Made by a program: the position numbers and the translations under genes. Shown here one piece after another: positions 27,079 to 38,886 of a stretch of 64,000 nt of DNA. The stretch comes from Druceiella hillmani (taxonomy: Eukaryota; Arthropoda; Insecta; Lepidoptera; Hepialidae): the NCBI GenBank assembly GCA_039881145.1, contig JAYKKI010000037.1, positions 16,565,501 to 16,629,500 on the forward strand, written 5' to 3'. Below the pieces are notes generated by a model. That model was not told the DNA's origin and made no database searches. It saw only the letters and a list, made by a program, of their open reading frames with translations. Position 1 is the stretch's first letter; every line of letters starts with the position of its first letter.

Positions 27079-27740
27079 ATGGAGCCGAGAGTTTTTTACC
27101 GGTGCACCAACCGTGTAAAATTTGTGAACACAAAAAACGAACCAAAATTAAAAAAAAATAATAAGAAGAAATGGTCGCGGATAAAAGATTATGGATACAA
27201 ACCAGAATGGTTAATTAAAGAAATACAAAACCTAGAACATCCAAATTTTAGTAAGCAAAATGGAAAAAAAATATAAATGCAAACAAGAATTGATGTACAA
27301 AAAAACAAACCAAAATATCCAAAAATTTAATAAGCGAAAATTGTCGCGTAAAGAATGTTTATAAATAAAAACATAAAGGTATAATTAAAATGAAATAAAC
27401 TCAAGATATGTAAAATTTAGCAACCAAAAAGGATTACGTAAAAATATATAAATACAAACACAAAACGTTTTATATAAAAAATATATATAAAAAGTTATAA
27501 ATAAAAATATCAATGGTTAATTAAACAAAATTTACTCAAAACATTCAAAACTGCGTAAGTAAAAAGAATTACGAAAAAAATTATAAATAGAAATCCGAAT
27601 TTACATAAAAAAACAAATTCAAAACGTCTAAAAATTTAGTATGCAAAAAGTGACAAGTGAAAAAAGTTTACAAATACAAACACAAATTAATATAAAAAAA
27701 ACCAAAATATTTAAAAATGAGTGAGCAAAAAAGATAGAAA
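27079..27740 (+). repeat. Degenerate A-rich tandem array, ~81-bp unit
   Basis: A motif of the type AGTAAGCAAAA-(A/T)GG-TTACG recurs at about 27169, 27249, 27328, 27418, 27554, 27637 and 27719. Most intervals are 79-90 bp, with one of 136. Between anchors are repeated ATAAATACAAACACAAA and CCAAAATATCCAAAAATTT segments. The 65-codon Lys/Asn-rich frame at 27079-27276 lies within it and reflects the A-rich repeat rather than a gene. It begins directly after the LINE-tail array. Confidence 0.65.
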
Positions 27741-30700
27741 TATAGGTGTATTACGTAAAAGAAAAAAATGTTAAAACATAGTCTCACACAAAGAAATATA
27801 CAAAAATTTTCATGTCGATTTTTTTTATAATAAATAATTATATGTATTTTGAAATACACGGCGTATTCCAAAATATATATTGCATCCAATATATAATGCA
27901 TATTTAAACAAAAATGTTAAAATATTATTGGTGCTAAACTGAACTCACACCTACTATATTAAAACACAGATCCAAACCTAAGATTACAATTAATTTAATT
28001 ATATCGCTTTTTATTTTTTCAAAGGATGGGAAAACAAACGACATAGGTTCAAATAGTACCTGGCCTCCACGCACACTGTCGGTTTACATACGAGTAAAAG
28101 AGAAGCAATAGGTATCACCAAAACGCGTCTTTATTTCCGATAGAAATAATGTGTTTTATTTTTTTATTGGAATCCTATTTGCTTTATTGAAAATAAAAAA
28201 CAACCAAGATTTTTAATAAGACGTGAACAGTTAGTTGTTTTCAATTTTATTCATAAAGTGTTATAAGTAACGGATTAATTTGATTTAAAATTTCTGTTGC
28301 GAGACCTGTTGGGATTTTTTTCGTATATAAAAGATTTTGAAAACAACTAGGACTTTAGAGACATTTTCAAGAATAACATATATTTTTCGTGGCCATAAAT
28401 ATAATAGATTTTGATAATTTTTTTTTAAATGAGCTCAATCTGACTATGTCAGCAACTTAAATATAAATATTGATAAACAAAAATAGGTCAAAATATTTAC
28501 AATTAATTTTTTTGTATGTTTTGTACAAAATAATTGTAATGTCCTCTACGATAAATATTAGTTTTATTGTCATTATTTAATGAGCATTACCAGCCACAAG
28601 CTATAAATATTGATTATATTTCGGCACCAACTTGTTAGAAGTTGGAAATTTTTAATAATTTTCTCTCTTCTTGAAAAACATTTTCACGATTTTGATGTGT
28701 GTGATCTTAAGTGATTTTAATTTTTTTTTACTGTACAGCCCTTATTTCTACGTATAGCCTTTGGATCTATATTGTGTGTAGAAATATCGCAAATGTTATG
28801 AACAAATTATCTTTGTCAAAGGTATCCACGGCATCTTTCGTGACGTAATAATCTAGTATCATCTGCCATAATACATTACATTACATACATTACATACATT
28901 ACCATAATACAGTATACTCACAAGAACTACTGTCATGTTTTTCTTGAATAAGTAAATTACATCAGTAATTAAATTTCTGTAAAGCAACTAATGTACATTT
29001 TTATCTTTCTAAATTGTTTATTCAATCTTGTTGGAAACTTTGGCTTACATTTCCAAATTTTGTCAGTTGTTACTTTGTATTTTTAATAGAAGATGTCCTA
29101 AAAGGAAGAAAGGGGAAAGTATATATGTTTGTGAATTAAGTTACAAATCATGCATGTATCCCAATTTTTGCTGAATCTGTATCTTGTTCCTATCATTTAT
29201 AATTTGCATTTTTCGAGCATGAAATATTTTAGAGTCGCATAGTGTCCATATTTTTACGACAGTTTAACAAGTTTTTTTAAAATATTTCTTCAATGGAAAT
29301 TGACCTCGAAATGCGATGATGCTCATCTACAGCAACATTTTTATGATAGTTTCAGAAGTAGAATTTGTATCCATTTTTCATTAATTTTGTTTAAATGAGC
29401 TAATTTTTGTGTATTCCTTCTACTTTTTTGAAGTTCCGTCATCAAATCAAAGACCACGAGACATCATGAAACAATTTTGGGGAGACCTACCCGGAAACTA
29501 CTTCTGTCGATTTCTTTTTCCCATTAAAAATTGTTCCACAACTTGCCACATCAAAAAGTGAAAGCAAATAAACGGATATTTGAAATAGTATACCTTATGT
29601 TAATATCAGATATTCACAAAAAATGTTTTAGAAAGAAAATTATATTAATTTGTAAAGTATTTTATTGGCATCTATTTACCTTAACCATTAAAGAATGTGT
29701 AAAGTTCCAATCAAGTTGTAACATCATAATATCTAAAAATAGGTATATTTATATAAAATCTCGTGAAAATTCAAATGGAAAATGCTACATAAAAATAGAT
29801 TTGTGAGTTATGCAACTCAGTACTTTGCACTACTTAGGGTCTCTACTCTTAGGGCTTCTCTAACCAAGCAAACCAGGAAAAAATATCCTAAACTTTAGGC
29901 ATCCATTTATAAGTTCTGTTACGGATTAAGAATTACACATAATAAAAACTTTACAGCTTTGCCTACTTTTTTAATTTTTAACAATTACAAAAATATCTAG
30001 AGGAAAATTATTTACATAAAAACAAATAAAATATATAATAAATACCTCCACATTTTGGAACAAACCTCCATTGAAATAATCAAAGAGTTGAATCACATAA
30101 TTGGTGATGGTATGCTATTATAGGATGAAATTAATTAATATCTAAATGATTTCGTCCCTCTGCCATTTTAACATAGCTATAACTCTCGTTTCAAAGTATT
30201 GCATATGATATGATATCACACAAAATCAAATATTTAGTGAAGTAATTAGAACATAGAGAAAGAAAAATCAGCAAACCTGTAAATGCAGGTACAACCTAAA
30301 AAATATAAATTAGCGGGCAAGAAAATATACAAAAAACGTACTTGATGATGATGAAACGTACATCATGCATTTACTGAAGTAAGTAAACGAATAGGAAACA
30401 AAATAATAATTGACTAAATATAAATACCTATATCAATTAGGGAAGGAAGTGAAATTGCTGGATAGTTTTTTTGGATTCTATTCTAATAATAACAAATTGG
30501 GGGATGGTATAATGGAATGAAATTAAATACTGTAAAATATTTATAATTTTTTTCTTGGTTATTTTGTCAAATGTCGATATTATGATTGTCACACTGCTAG
30601 TTCGGAATAAAATACTAGACCTCATTCTAAATACTCTTATAAATAAAATGAAGACCGGATAAAAATATCGTTAAGCTCAGAGTAGTCCAGGGCACATACC

Positions 30701-31067
30701 GTCGTCAAGTTAAAGGACTTTTAAGTTTAAATAAGAAATCTTTCTCAAACACAAATTCAATAACAAACCTTTCAAGTTTAATCAACAAATCATTCTTAAA
30801 TATTTCGTATTTACATTTATAAATATTTTTTTTGGGCTTGCTTCGAGCTATTTCACAATTTGTTTTTAGCAGCTAAATGATAATTACACGGTTTTGACAA
30901 ATAATTAAATTAAAGTTAATGCTACTTTGAACGATAAACTTATAATTAGTAATGACTTTAATTAGATAATCAATCTACCTATTTATAGGCAAGGCAAATA
31001 TGCCTATGATTAAGGCATAGCTAATCTAAGACAAAAATTGAAGATATTTTTAATTTTATTAATAATT
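27741..31067. other. AT-rich noncoding DNA
   Basis: No gene is recognised. A short ACATT/ACATAC simple-repeat patch lies at about 28870-28905. The open frame at 29531-29806 (91 codons) has no identifiable domain. Confidence 0.5.
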
Positions 31068-31109
31068 TTTCATAGTTTCACATATCTCACTATATGTGAA
31101 ACTATGAAA
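31068..31109. repeat. Perfect 18-bp hairpin
   Basis: Arms 31068-31085 and 31092-31109 (TTTCATAGTTTCACATAT and its reverse complement) are separated by a 6-nt loop. Confidence 0.85.
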
Positions 31110-31974
31110 GCAGAAAAAGTAGCTAAAAAGTAATTAAAATTAGCAAAGCTTTTATTGTCAAATAATGATCTGTGTCCGTATTTGTTTTGATATATGTCTT
31201 ATAACTATAAATTATACTAATATTAAACATAACAATTTTATTTTATTCTGTTGGTGAATAAATGAATCATATCAATAAAAGTGCGAAATAATTACAATTC
31301 TATTACAAACTATAATTGGGAATATCTTTTGGCTAATGCAGATCACTTTTTAAATTGACATTTCGTTTTCAAAATTTCTTCCGTACATCCTTTTAAAATA
31401 TATTTAAGTATAATTAAATATTTTCCATAATATTATATAGGAATCTCCCTTTTTCTCTGACTTACCTGAATTCTGCTGTTACTGCTAATATTATTTCGAA
31501 GATATTGTATTGATGTAATAATATTAAATATTATTTAGAAACATTTCATTTGAATAACTATTACTTATCATATATTAACCTAACAACTATCTGCATATAA
31601 CATAATTCAGCATATGTTTGTGTTCAAAAGAGTCAAAAAGTAGTTAGTTGATTGACTTGACTGAAATTTAACACAACGTTGTTTTTGAATATTTCCATGT
31701 TTTTATAAAAGAGTTGCTAATTATCGTTAATATTTTTTTTAATCACGTTCCCATCTAATTTCTTCAACATCGTGAATTCAAAAGCGGAATTAGTAGACAA
31801 GTGTTTCCAAAGCATCGAAATAAATTAACGAAATCATGCATAGTTTAGCAGAAGGATCATTCTAGCGGCTAAAAATGTAGGCGTACGCGTAACATTCTAA
31901 ACAGAATCGCAGGTAAAACAGTGACGTACAAATCCATTGCCTCCGTGACGAACCAAGTCAAGTAGAGAATTTTC
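31110..31974. other. Noncoding DNA upstream of the Helitron relic
   Basis: No feature is recognised with confidence. The last ~130 bp (31840-31974) is less AT-rich and may belong to the Helitron that follows, but no helicase motif is legible there. Confidence 0.4.
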
Positions 31975-32450
31975 CAAAGAAATTTCTTAATTCTCTCAAT
32001 TTTACCGCATTACAGTCCATGTTCTGAATTTGAAAATGTTAGTTATAATTATATTACTCTGAAACATCGATCAGCCAAAGTTATGCAATGACACACTATT
32101 AATAGCTGAAAAAATAATGGACAATCTAATTAAAGCAACAATTTTGATTGGACCTCATAAAGGTGAAGACGTACTACTTTCAAGAATTCCAGTCGTTCCG
32201 ACCGACCTGGTATTCTAATTCAAACGACGAAATTCTGATAAACCTTGTCTTCACTGTGACTATGAATAAAGCGCAAGAGCAGTTTTTGCCGGTGTGCGGT
32301 TTGAATTAAAAAAAAACGATTGCTTCTCTCATGAGGAATTATAGGTAGCATTTTCCAGAGTCGGTAAATTATCTTATCTTTATGTCTCTATAGAAAACGG
32401 ACCGCCAAAAAATGTAGTCAGTTCACTAGCTTTACATTAAAAAATTATTT
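31975..32450 (+). pseudogene. Helitron helicase C-terminus relic (Pif1-like)
   Basis: Conceptual translation on the plus strand, with frame changes, gives successive segments typical of the end of Helitron Rep-helicase proteins. These are VHVLNLKMLV then IILL; NIDQPKLCNDTLLIAEKIMD; NLIKATILIGPHKGEDVLLS; RIPVVPTDLVF; TMNKAQEQFLPVCGLN; and CFSHEEL then VAFSRVGKLSYLYV. The MNKAQEQ and VAFSRVG blocks correspond to late helicase motifs (family consensus TINKAQGQ and VACSRV). Stops interrupt it (TGA where Arg is expected before NIDQ, TAA after VF, TAG after HEEL) and at least two frameshifts are needed. The Rep nuclease domain and the helicase N-terminus are absent. The Helitron 3' end follows at 32612. 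Certainly non-functional. Confidence 0.9.
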
Positions 32451-32612
32451 TATTTAAAAATATCTTTTTTCTTTCCTTTCATTCCATCGAAAGTGTTGAA
32501 TTGAATGATGTATTTTTTCGGTGAATCTATGTTCGCTAGAATACTTTTATTTACTTTCCCACTCATTTCATATGAAACTGACCTACATCGAAGCGTGACC
32601 GGGTTTAGCTAG
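32451..32612 (+). mobile_element. Helitron 3' end (CTAG terminus)
   Basis: After the helicase relic, the sequence ends GGGTTTAGCTAG followed by host TT. This fits the Helitron CTRR|T rule and resembles the minus-strand end at 11433. The usual GC-rich terminal hairpin is decayed here; I see only a weak remnant around CGAAGCGTGACC. Confidence 0.75.
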
Positions 32613-32979
32613 TTTATGATAATAATTCTAAAAAATAATTTAATTATTATGTTTCTTTATTAGTCACACTCGATGAATTCATACTTACGCGTCGAATGTA
32701 TTACCAATATTTCAACATGTGTTATTTTCTGGCACAATTACATTTCAGCGTACTATTCTACACGAATTTATGTTACTTTATATGTTTACTTATCTAAACG
32801 CGCGATAGCAGGCAGAAAAATTCTCGTCAACCGTGAACGCACTGTTTTATATTTACGGCAAATGTTTGAAATCAATTTTGATAACATATTAATTTCAGAC
32901 CTTATTGACGTACCAATTTAAAAATTATATAAACACATCATAAATATTACACGGCATTTAAAATTCTATAAATATAGTT
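32613..32979. other. Noncoding DNA
   Basis: An 82-codon open frame on the plus strand (32673-32921) has no recognisable domain. It is not called a gene. Confidence 0.45.
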
Positions 32980-33195
<216 letters not shown>

Positions 33196-34551
33196 TTAGA
33201 ACTTCGGTCTAATTAACTATGACTTAGTTTTTATTTTTGATAGAAAACTCAAGCGAAGTAAAATACTGCTTTAATTTAACACATTGGTTTCGAAAGCTTT
33301 ATTTCTAAGCTTTGCAGTATAATTAAAACCGCCTTTGCAAGACCATTGTTTCTAAAATGAATGCTTGTCAGTTAAGCATTATCTCTTTATGAATATTTAC
33401 TTATACAATTAAACGAGAGGTAGATGTAACAATACCTCTCATTAATGATGAAATCTTTGCTCACAACGGAATCCTTACGGTCTAGCTTGTATATTTATTT
33501 TATTGGTTTCTGAAAATACCTCACTGCCTTCACCAGGAATGTTTCATATAGATGTACTTAACGAAGATTATGAGGATTAGTTTCATCGTGCCTGTAATTA
33601 AATAGCGAAGGCAATAATTCCTTAAAAACTTTTAATGTTGCATATATTTATATTATTAAAAGCCATTTACAGAAGAATGGCTTATATGATTTATTACACA
33701 ATTAAACAATTAAACACCAAATTATTTTCCCTAAGAATATAAGAGTGGATAAGAAATTCCCCAAAGTAAAATTAAAATAAATTTAATATAATCATTGTAT
33801 TTAAAATTGATTATCTATTTTTCGACTATGGCATAAACAAATATTCAAATAATTTATGAAATGTATTCGTACTTATAATCGTTAGACCGAAAAATAAATA
33901 ATTAGAAATATGTATTTCTTCCAAATGCATGACCTTACTATCCAAGAAATTTTTATTCTTTTGGTTCACTTAATAATATACAATTTGATCATGTTTTCTT
34001 CATTACATTCTAAGGAAAATTAAAGAAAACAGCGATTTTTTCTAAAAATTTCCTCTTCCTCTAATTTTAGAAAGTGTCTCGTCATTAGGTTACGTATTAT
34101 CTCCGCCTACAAGTTCGATTACTAATACTTTTGACCGATACTTACTTAGCTGTAGCGTGAAAGGAACAAGCTTATGTACTGCTCATAATATTAAACGAAT
34201 ACTTTGAAATGGTATTTGCCTCAAAATGTAGAAATGGAATTTTACGACAAAAAACACTATGTACAATAATAAACAACATTATAATATTTTGTTGCAATAC
34301 GGTTCCTTTACAAATTATGATAGATTTGTATTAAAAAGAAACGATAATATATATATCGTGTTTAAAAACACAACAAACGTCTTCTTCAAGTTTGACACCT
34401 GAACTACAAAATATGCAAGGCACAAAAGATGGACAAATATCATTACTCTTAGTTTCAGGTTTGATTTAATTTTTTATAAAACAGGAAGTAAAGGAAAAGA
34501 AAGTTTTGTAAAAATTACTTTTCTTTAGATTTAAAAAAGTTTAAGTATAGT

Positions 34552-34556
<5 letters not shown>
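33196..34556. other. AT-rich noncoding DNA
   Basis: Nothing recognised on either strand. Confidence 0.5.

Positions 34557-34632
<76 letters not shown>
34557..34632. repeat. (TA)n microsatellite
   Basis: About 76 bp of uninterrupted alternating A and T. Confidence 0.97.
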
Positions 34633-34635
<3 letters not shown>

Positions 34636-34807
34636 GTAAACTTAGCTCTTTTGTTTTTAAGATGAATATCTTAAAGTACTGAAATATATATAAAAAGTAA
34701 ACAAAACTATTTTGATATAGCAGCCCTCCGGAACATATAATTGTAGTAAGTCTTCACCGCATATTAAGAAAGTATATCTAGAATTTGAGATATTTAATTA
34801 TTTGTTA

Positions 34808-35240
34808 GGTTTTGCTCGCGGGGCGGAATTATTTTGGAGTAATGATGCATCTTAGAAGTATCTAGATGAAAATAATAATTTTAACCTCTATGACTTTAGT
34901 CCCAATTGAGTCGAAGTGTTCGATAGTAGTAGATACAGGACACTATTAGAGAACCTTCGGAGGTCTCGTCTTTTCTACGAAAGGAGGTTGTTACGAAACC
35001 CAGAACAGCCTGGATGATAACCTGGCACTGAAACGATCCAGGAGGAATGGCGGAAATAATATCTGATAGTTTATAAATGAATTTTAAATTTCTTGGGGAA
35101 CATTTAATGCAAGAGTACTTCCGATTTTAACCTGTATCTTAAGCATTACCTCACTAAAAATTAACTCAAAACGATCGAGTAGTTTTTACGTGATCCAAAA
35201 ATAAACAAATATACAAATAACGGACAAATAAAGAAAAGTC
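34808..35240 (+). mobile_element. LINE-tail-like (non-autonomous retroelement) fragment
   Basis: The segment begins with GGTTTTGCTCGCGGGGCGG and ends with ACGATCGAGTAGTTTTTACG then AATAAACAAATATACAAATA. Both patterns are typical of insect LINE 3' regions, where a GTTTTGCTCGCGG block precedes an ATCCGTTCAGTAGTTT / AAACATACAAA tail. A less AT-rich central part (34900-35060) encodes no recognisable protein. The boundaries are approximate and the identification rests on pattern memory. Confidence 0.5.
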
Positions 35241-36240
35241 TTTAAAATCATTTTAAAAGGACTGAGGTAGCTTTATATATTATTTTTTAAAAATTATACG
35301 AGCGAAAAAACATATAAAAATTTTATTTTATTTATTCTATCAAAAAGAAATATGCATTCTTGAAATTAGACACTTTCCTGCATTTATGCATTATCGTTCC
35401 GTTAAATTTTCGGGATTTTTTATTATTGGACATAGCTTCTTAACTCACGAATCACATCAACGCATAATTTAGCTTATGCGTCAAGAGATAAGAATCTGAC
35501 GAGCAACTAAATTTACGCATTAGTTATCTAAGCAGAAACTTCATCTGTTCGGCAATTTCAACTGCTATTGTAAGATTTTATTACCTATTATTTCAATAAT
35601 TTCCACATGTGGACGCTGAAAATAAATAAAATCAATAGTTTTCAAATGTTCTCAATGTTCCCTATGCTTGTATTTTACCATACAATAAATATCAACAAAT
35701 AACTCCAAGCATTATATTGTTGGCTAAACGATTTGTAAAGTAATATACAAGTCTGTTAGCTTATAATTTTTAGTAAGGTTCATAGATTTGAATGAAATTA
35801 CTATACATTTTTTACAAAACATTCCGATAATGGTTTCATTGTAATGTAAACTCCACAAGCGTGGTAAAAGGCAGCGAAACGTATTAATACTTGTGTTCAT
35901 ACGTCAGTGACTTTTTAATTCATTATCTAATTTCAAAATACAACGGAAAAAATATTTACACACGGTGTTAAACAAATTCTACTAATTTGTTAAGAACGAC
36001 GTTTGTTAGCGTATATAATTTATTTATCAAAAAATGCCATAACTTTACATGTCGCAAAGCAATAAAAGTGACAACACGCGTTACTCATAACATCAGCTAT
36101 TTTAGAATTCTCTAACTTAACCTTCCGTGACATTTATTTTTATTTATCAATATCCCTCTAAATTGATTTAATATCGCCATCATTCGATATCGTTTACAGA
36201 TGTAGATGTAGGTTACGCGTCAAAATAATACTGCATCGTA
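35241..36240. other. AT-rich noncoding DNA
   Basis: Nothing recognised. Confidence 0.5.
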
Positions 36241-36607
36241 TTGAATATATTTGGGGTTAATTTTGTAGAAAATCATTATTCACAATTAAATGAAACTACG
36301 TGATGTAGTATTATTTCTACTTTCTTTAATTTCTTTACCACGACCTAGGTTTCGTTGTATTACAACATCTTCAGGTGAGGTATTAGCAAAGATTAACTCT
36401 TAGGAACAACCAACAGCATTTATATGTTTCAAACACAATAGCGGAAGTCTGGTTTGTGCCGATTTTTCCATTGCTTATGTTAGTGAGTTTATTGCAGGGG
36501 CGCAGTGTAGGTTTTATTATATTACCGAGAGTTATACAATATACCAGTATTTTCATTTAATTGTGAATACTACTTCGGTACCACGTAGTTTCATTTAATT
36601 GTGAATA
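36241..36607 (-). mobile_element. Short inverted-repeat element, copy 2 (intact hammerhead-like core)
   Basis: Perfect 26-bp inverted ends (36277-36302 and 36582-36607) have an additional partial arm copy at 36551-36569, so the right end is tandemly duplicated. The segment 36277-36395 matches copy 1 (7996-8111) in inverted orientation. The outer flank 36241-36276 matches 7928-7963 in the same orientation, so core and flank are rearranged relative to each other. On the minus strand, 36383 to 36336 reads as a hammerhead-like core: CTGAAGA, stem GTTGT/ACAAC, GAAA, stem ACC-TA-GGT, then C at the expected cleavage site. About 180 bp of additional interior (36396-36550) is absent from copy 1 and encodes nothing recognisable. 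Confidence 0.75.
36336..36383 (-). ncRNA. Candidate hammerhead ribozyme motif
   Basis: In RNA numbering on the minus strand, C3-U4-G5-A6-A7-G8-A9 are all present. Stem II is GUUGU/ACAAC with loop AAU, and G12-A13-A14 follow. Stem III is A-C-C / G-G-U closed by a UA loop. U16.1 and C17 are in place, with the predicted cut after the complement of position 36342. Stem I can form from CAC/GUG plus a wobble pair, then continues after a small bulge. One departure from the consensus is an extra U between A9 and stem II. Hammerhead motifs with very short stem III are known from Penelope-like retroelements. Activity is not shown by the sequence. Confidence 0.4.
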
Positions 36608-37479
36608 CTGCATCGATTATAAACATATTTTATTCTAAATTTTTTTACACCTCTTGCAACGCTGTTATCAAATATGAGTAAATAACGGAGGGAAGTACTA
36701 ACCCATATTTTGAGTTTAAATAATAAAGGCAAATCATTTTTTCACGTTTGCATCAATAAGTATGTATTTGCTTTGAAAGATTTGACAGTTTGTGCTAAAT
36801 GATTCGATTATTTTTCCGATATTTCATTTCGCACTTTAATTTTTATTTGAAATTTTCTTTCTGTGATGATAATTGAAAGACATTGACAATAATTTAGTTT
36901 GTCCAGGTAATATTTATTAAAAACAAATAACCTCATTACGTGAACAGTGTAAAGGTTTGAAGTATACTGTTTGCAACCACGATGAACAGTTACGATTACG
37001 CCGTCAGTGTGCGGCGTAAACCAGAATTCAAATATGGTGGTCATTCTATGCAAAGTCATAATTCCCTTGAGAAAAAAATCGCTTTTGATAGTATTAAAGT
37101 AAGAAATGTAGCTACATTTCTTACTCACACTTAAAAAAATTTTAAGAAAGAATGTAGGGCTGAAAATATTAATTTAATTTTAATTTAATTTATATCACTG
37201 TATTGTAACAAATTATATACTTCCACCTTATGAAATCAAAGTACTGAATAAATTTCACGTAATAAAACAAAAGACTTGAGTATACCTGTGGACTCGACTG
37301 CAAATAACGATTGGCGTTTAAAAATTTCAAACAATTTTTTCAGTTTTTATCGCGTTCTTAGATTGGAACGAAGAAAAACTTACATTATTCATTATATGTG
37401 TACGTAAACTCACTTTCATAATACCCTAAAAGCATAAACTCACATGATTTCACATTTTATTTGTTTTAAATCTACTCTT

Positions 37480-37482
<3 letters not shown>
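36608..37482. other. AT-rich noncoding DNA
   Basis: Apart from the palindrome at 37098, nothing is recognised. The 106-codon minus-strand open frame (36808-37128) includes one arm of that palindrome and has no domain I can name. Confidence 0.45.
37098..37125. repeat. Perfect 28-bp palindrome without spacer
   Basis: AGTAAGAAATGTAG is followed directly by its reverse complement. A loopless palindrome of this length can form a cruciform. Confidence 0.9.

Positions 37483-37554
<72 letters not shown>
37483..37554. repeat. (TA)n microsatellite
   Basis: About 72 bp of alternating A/T, ending GTATACGTATAT. Confidence 0.97.
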
Positions 37555-38805
37555 ACGTATATAAACTGCCGTTTCAACTTTATTGAATGTTATGGAAATA
37601 AGTTAAGTTTTAAAAAAAATGTTTTGACGAAAGTAGAACTCAATAGTCAATAGAACTAATTAGCTTGAGTGTTTTTTTACGTAAAACAAACTTTTCGTGA
37701 GAAAAAGTGGAAACACAACAAACAAATAATATTATCCTAATTTTTTATTAAAAGTCATTAATTAAATCATTAAACTTTCCATAATAATTTCTGAGAACGT
37801 TAATACTTATCTGCAGCAAGTATTTTTTAAATTTAAATGGGTGAACTTTTCTTTATTAATTACCTCAAAGAACTTTTGATCCAATATTCAAATCGCCGTA
37901 CGCTGCCAAATTATGGAATTCATTCCATTAAGGCATCAAATATATACGACGCTCCGCTTTAAAATCATAATAAAAAATCAAACTTGCGCTGAGTGTAAGT
38001 GATGTTATACTTTTGTTCATGTCCTTCACAATAGATATCCTTCACGTTTTTTTTCTTGCGATATATAGAATTCAGATATGCTTGTTTCTGGAAAATTATT
38101 TACCCTAATATGGGGTCGATAAATTTAGAAAAGAATGGTAAAAGAAAAAGGAAATCGTCTTGGAATATCCGACGACGAAGATAACACAACATTTGATTAT
38201 GTCGTGTCATCGTGTCTTTGAGAAAAACTTAAAGATCGATTGCGACGATTATGAAATAAATTGCTGGTCGAATATAAATTGCTTACACGCGTCATAATGG
38301 CCTGTCTAGAAAACTGCGCCACCACATTTTTCAAACGTTTTCCCATAAATTTTCAGAGTATAACTTGCCGTTGGGCACGTCAGTATTGTAAAAAAAATTA
38401 CAATTGCGTAAAAATGGTTTTGAAACTTTCGTTAAATTTTTAGCGTGGAAAAGATTATAAAACTAGTCGATCCAAAATATTCACCTGAAATCAATCTATC
38501 AAGTTTAAAAAAAAATAATCCGAGGAAAGAATACCCGTCAGAAGACCGAATAGACGAAATGTTCACAACAAAGACAATGGCCTGATTTCATGAAAATATA
38601 ATGAAATTTTAATAAAAATATCTTACCAACTTGTTTATGAAAGATATTAAAGTACACGTTTTCCCTAAAAGATTTGTCATACCGTTTGTTTTATTTATTT
38701 AAAGGAATAATTTGTCAATATTCCATTTCTAAACATTTATTTAAATATGATCATTTGTGCTTTACCTATAAAAACAGACAAATGCTTAGTAAATACTTAT
38801 GAACG

Positions 38806-38808
<3 letters not shown>
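37555..38808. other. AT-rich noncoding DNA
   Basis: No feature is recognised. A slightly less AT-rich patch at 38120-38350 encodes only a 60-codon open frame without known features. Confidence 0.5.
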
Positions 38809-38847
<39 letters not shown>

Positions 38848-38855
38848 TATGTATA

Positions 38856-38886
<31 letters not shown>
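38809..38886. repeat. (TA)n microsatellite with ATG/CAT interruptions
   Basis: Alternating A/T with one ACATAT and two ATGTAT interruptions. The 89-codon open frame across it is an artefact. Confidence 0.96.

Noticed and set aside
27079..27276. Lys-rich 65-codon open frame that could look like a small basic protein
   Set aside because: It is the first unit or so of a degenerate A-rich tandem array, and its composition follows from the DNA repeat.
36808..37128. 106-codon minus-strand open frame
   Set aside because: It starts inside a perfect palindrome, has no family resemblance and no codon bias; treated as chance.
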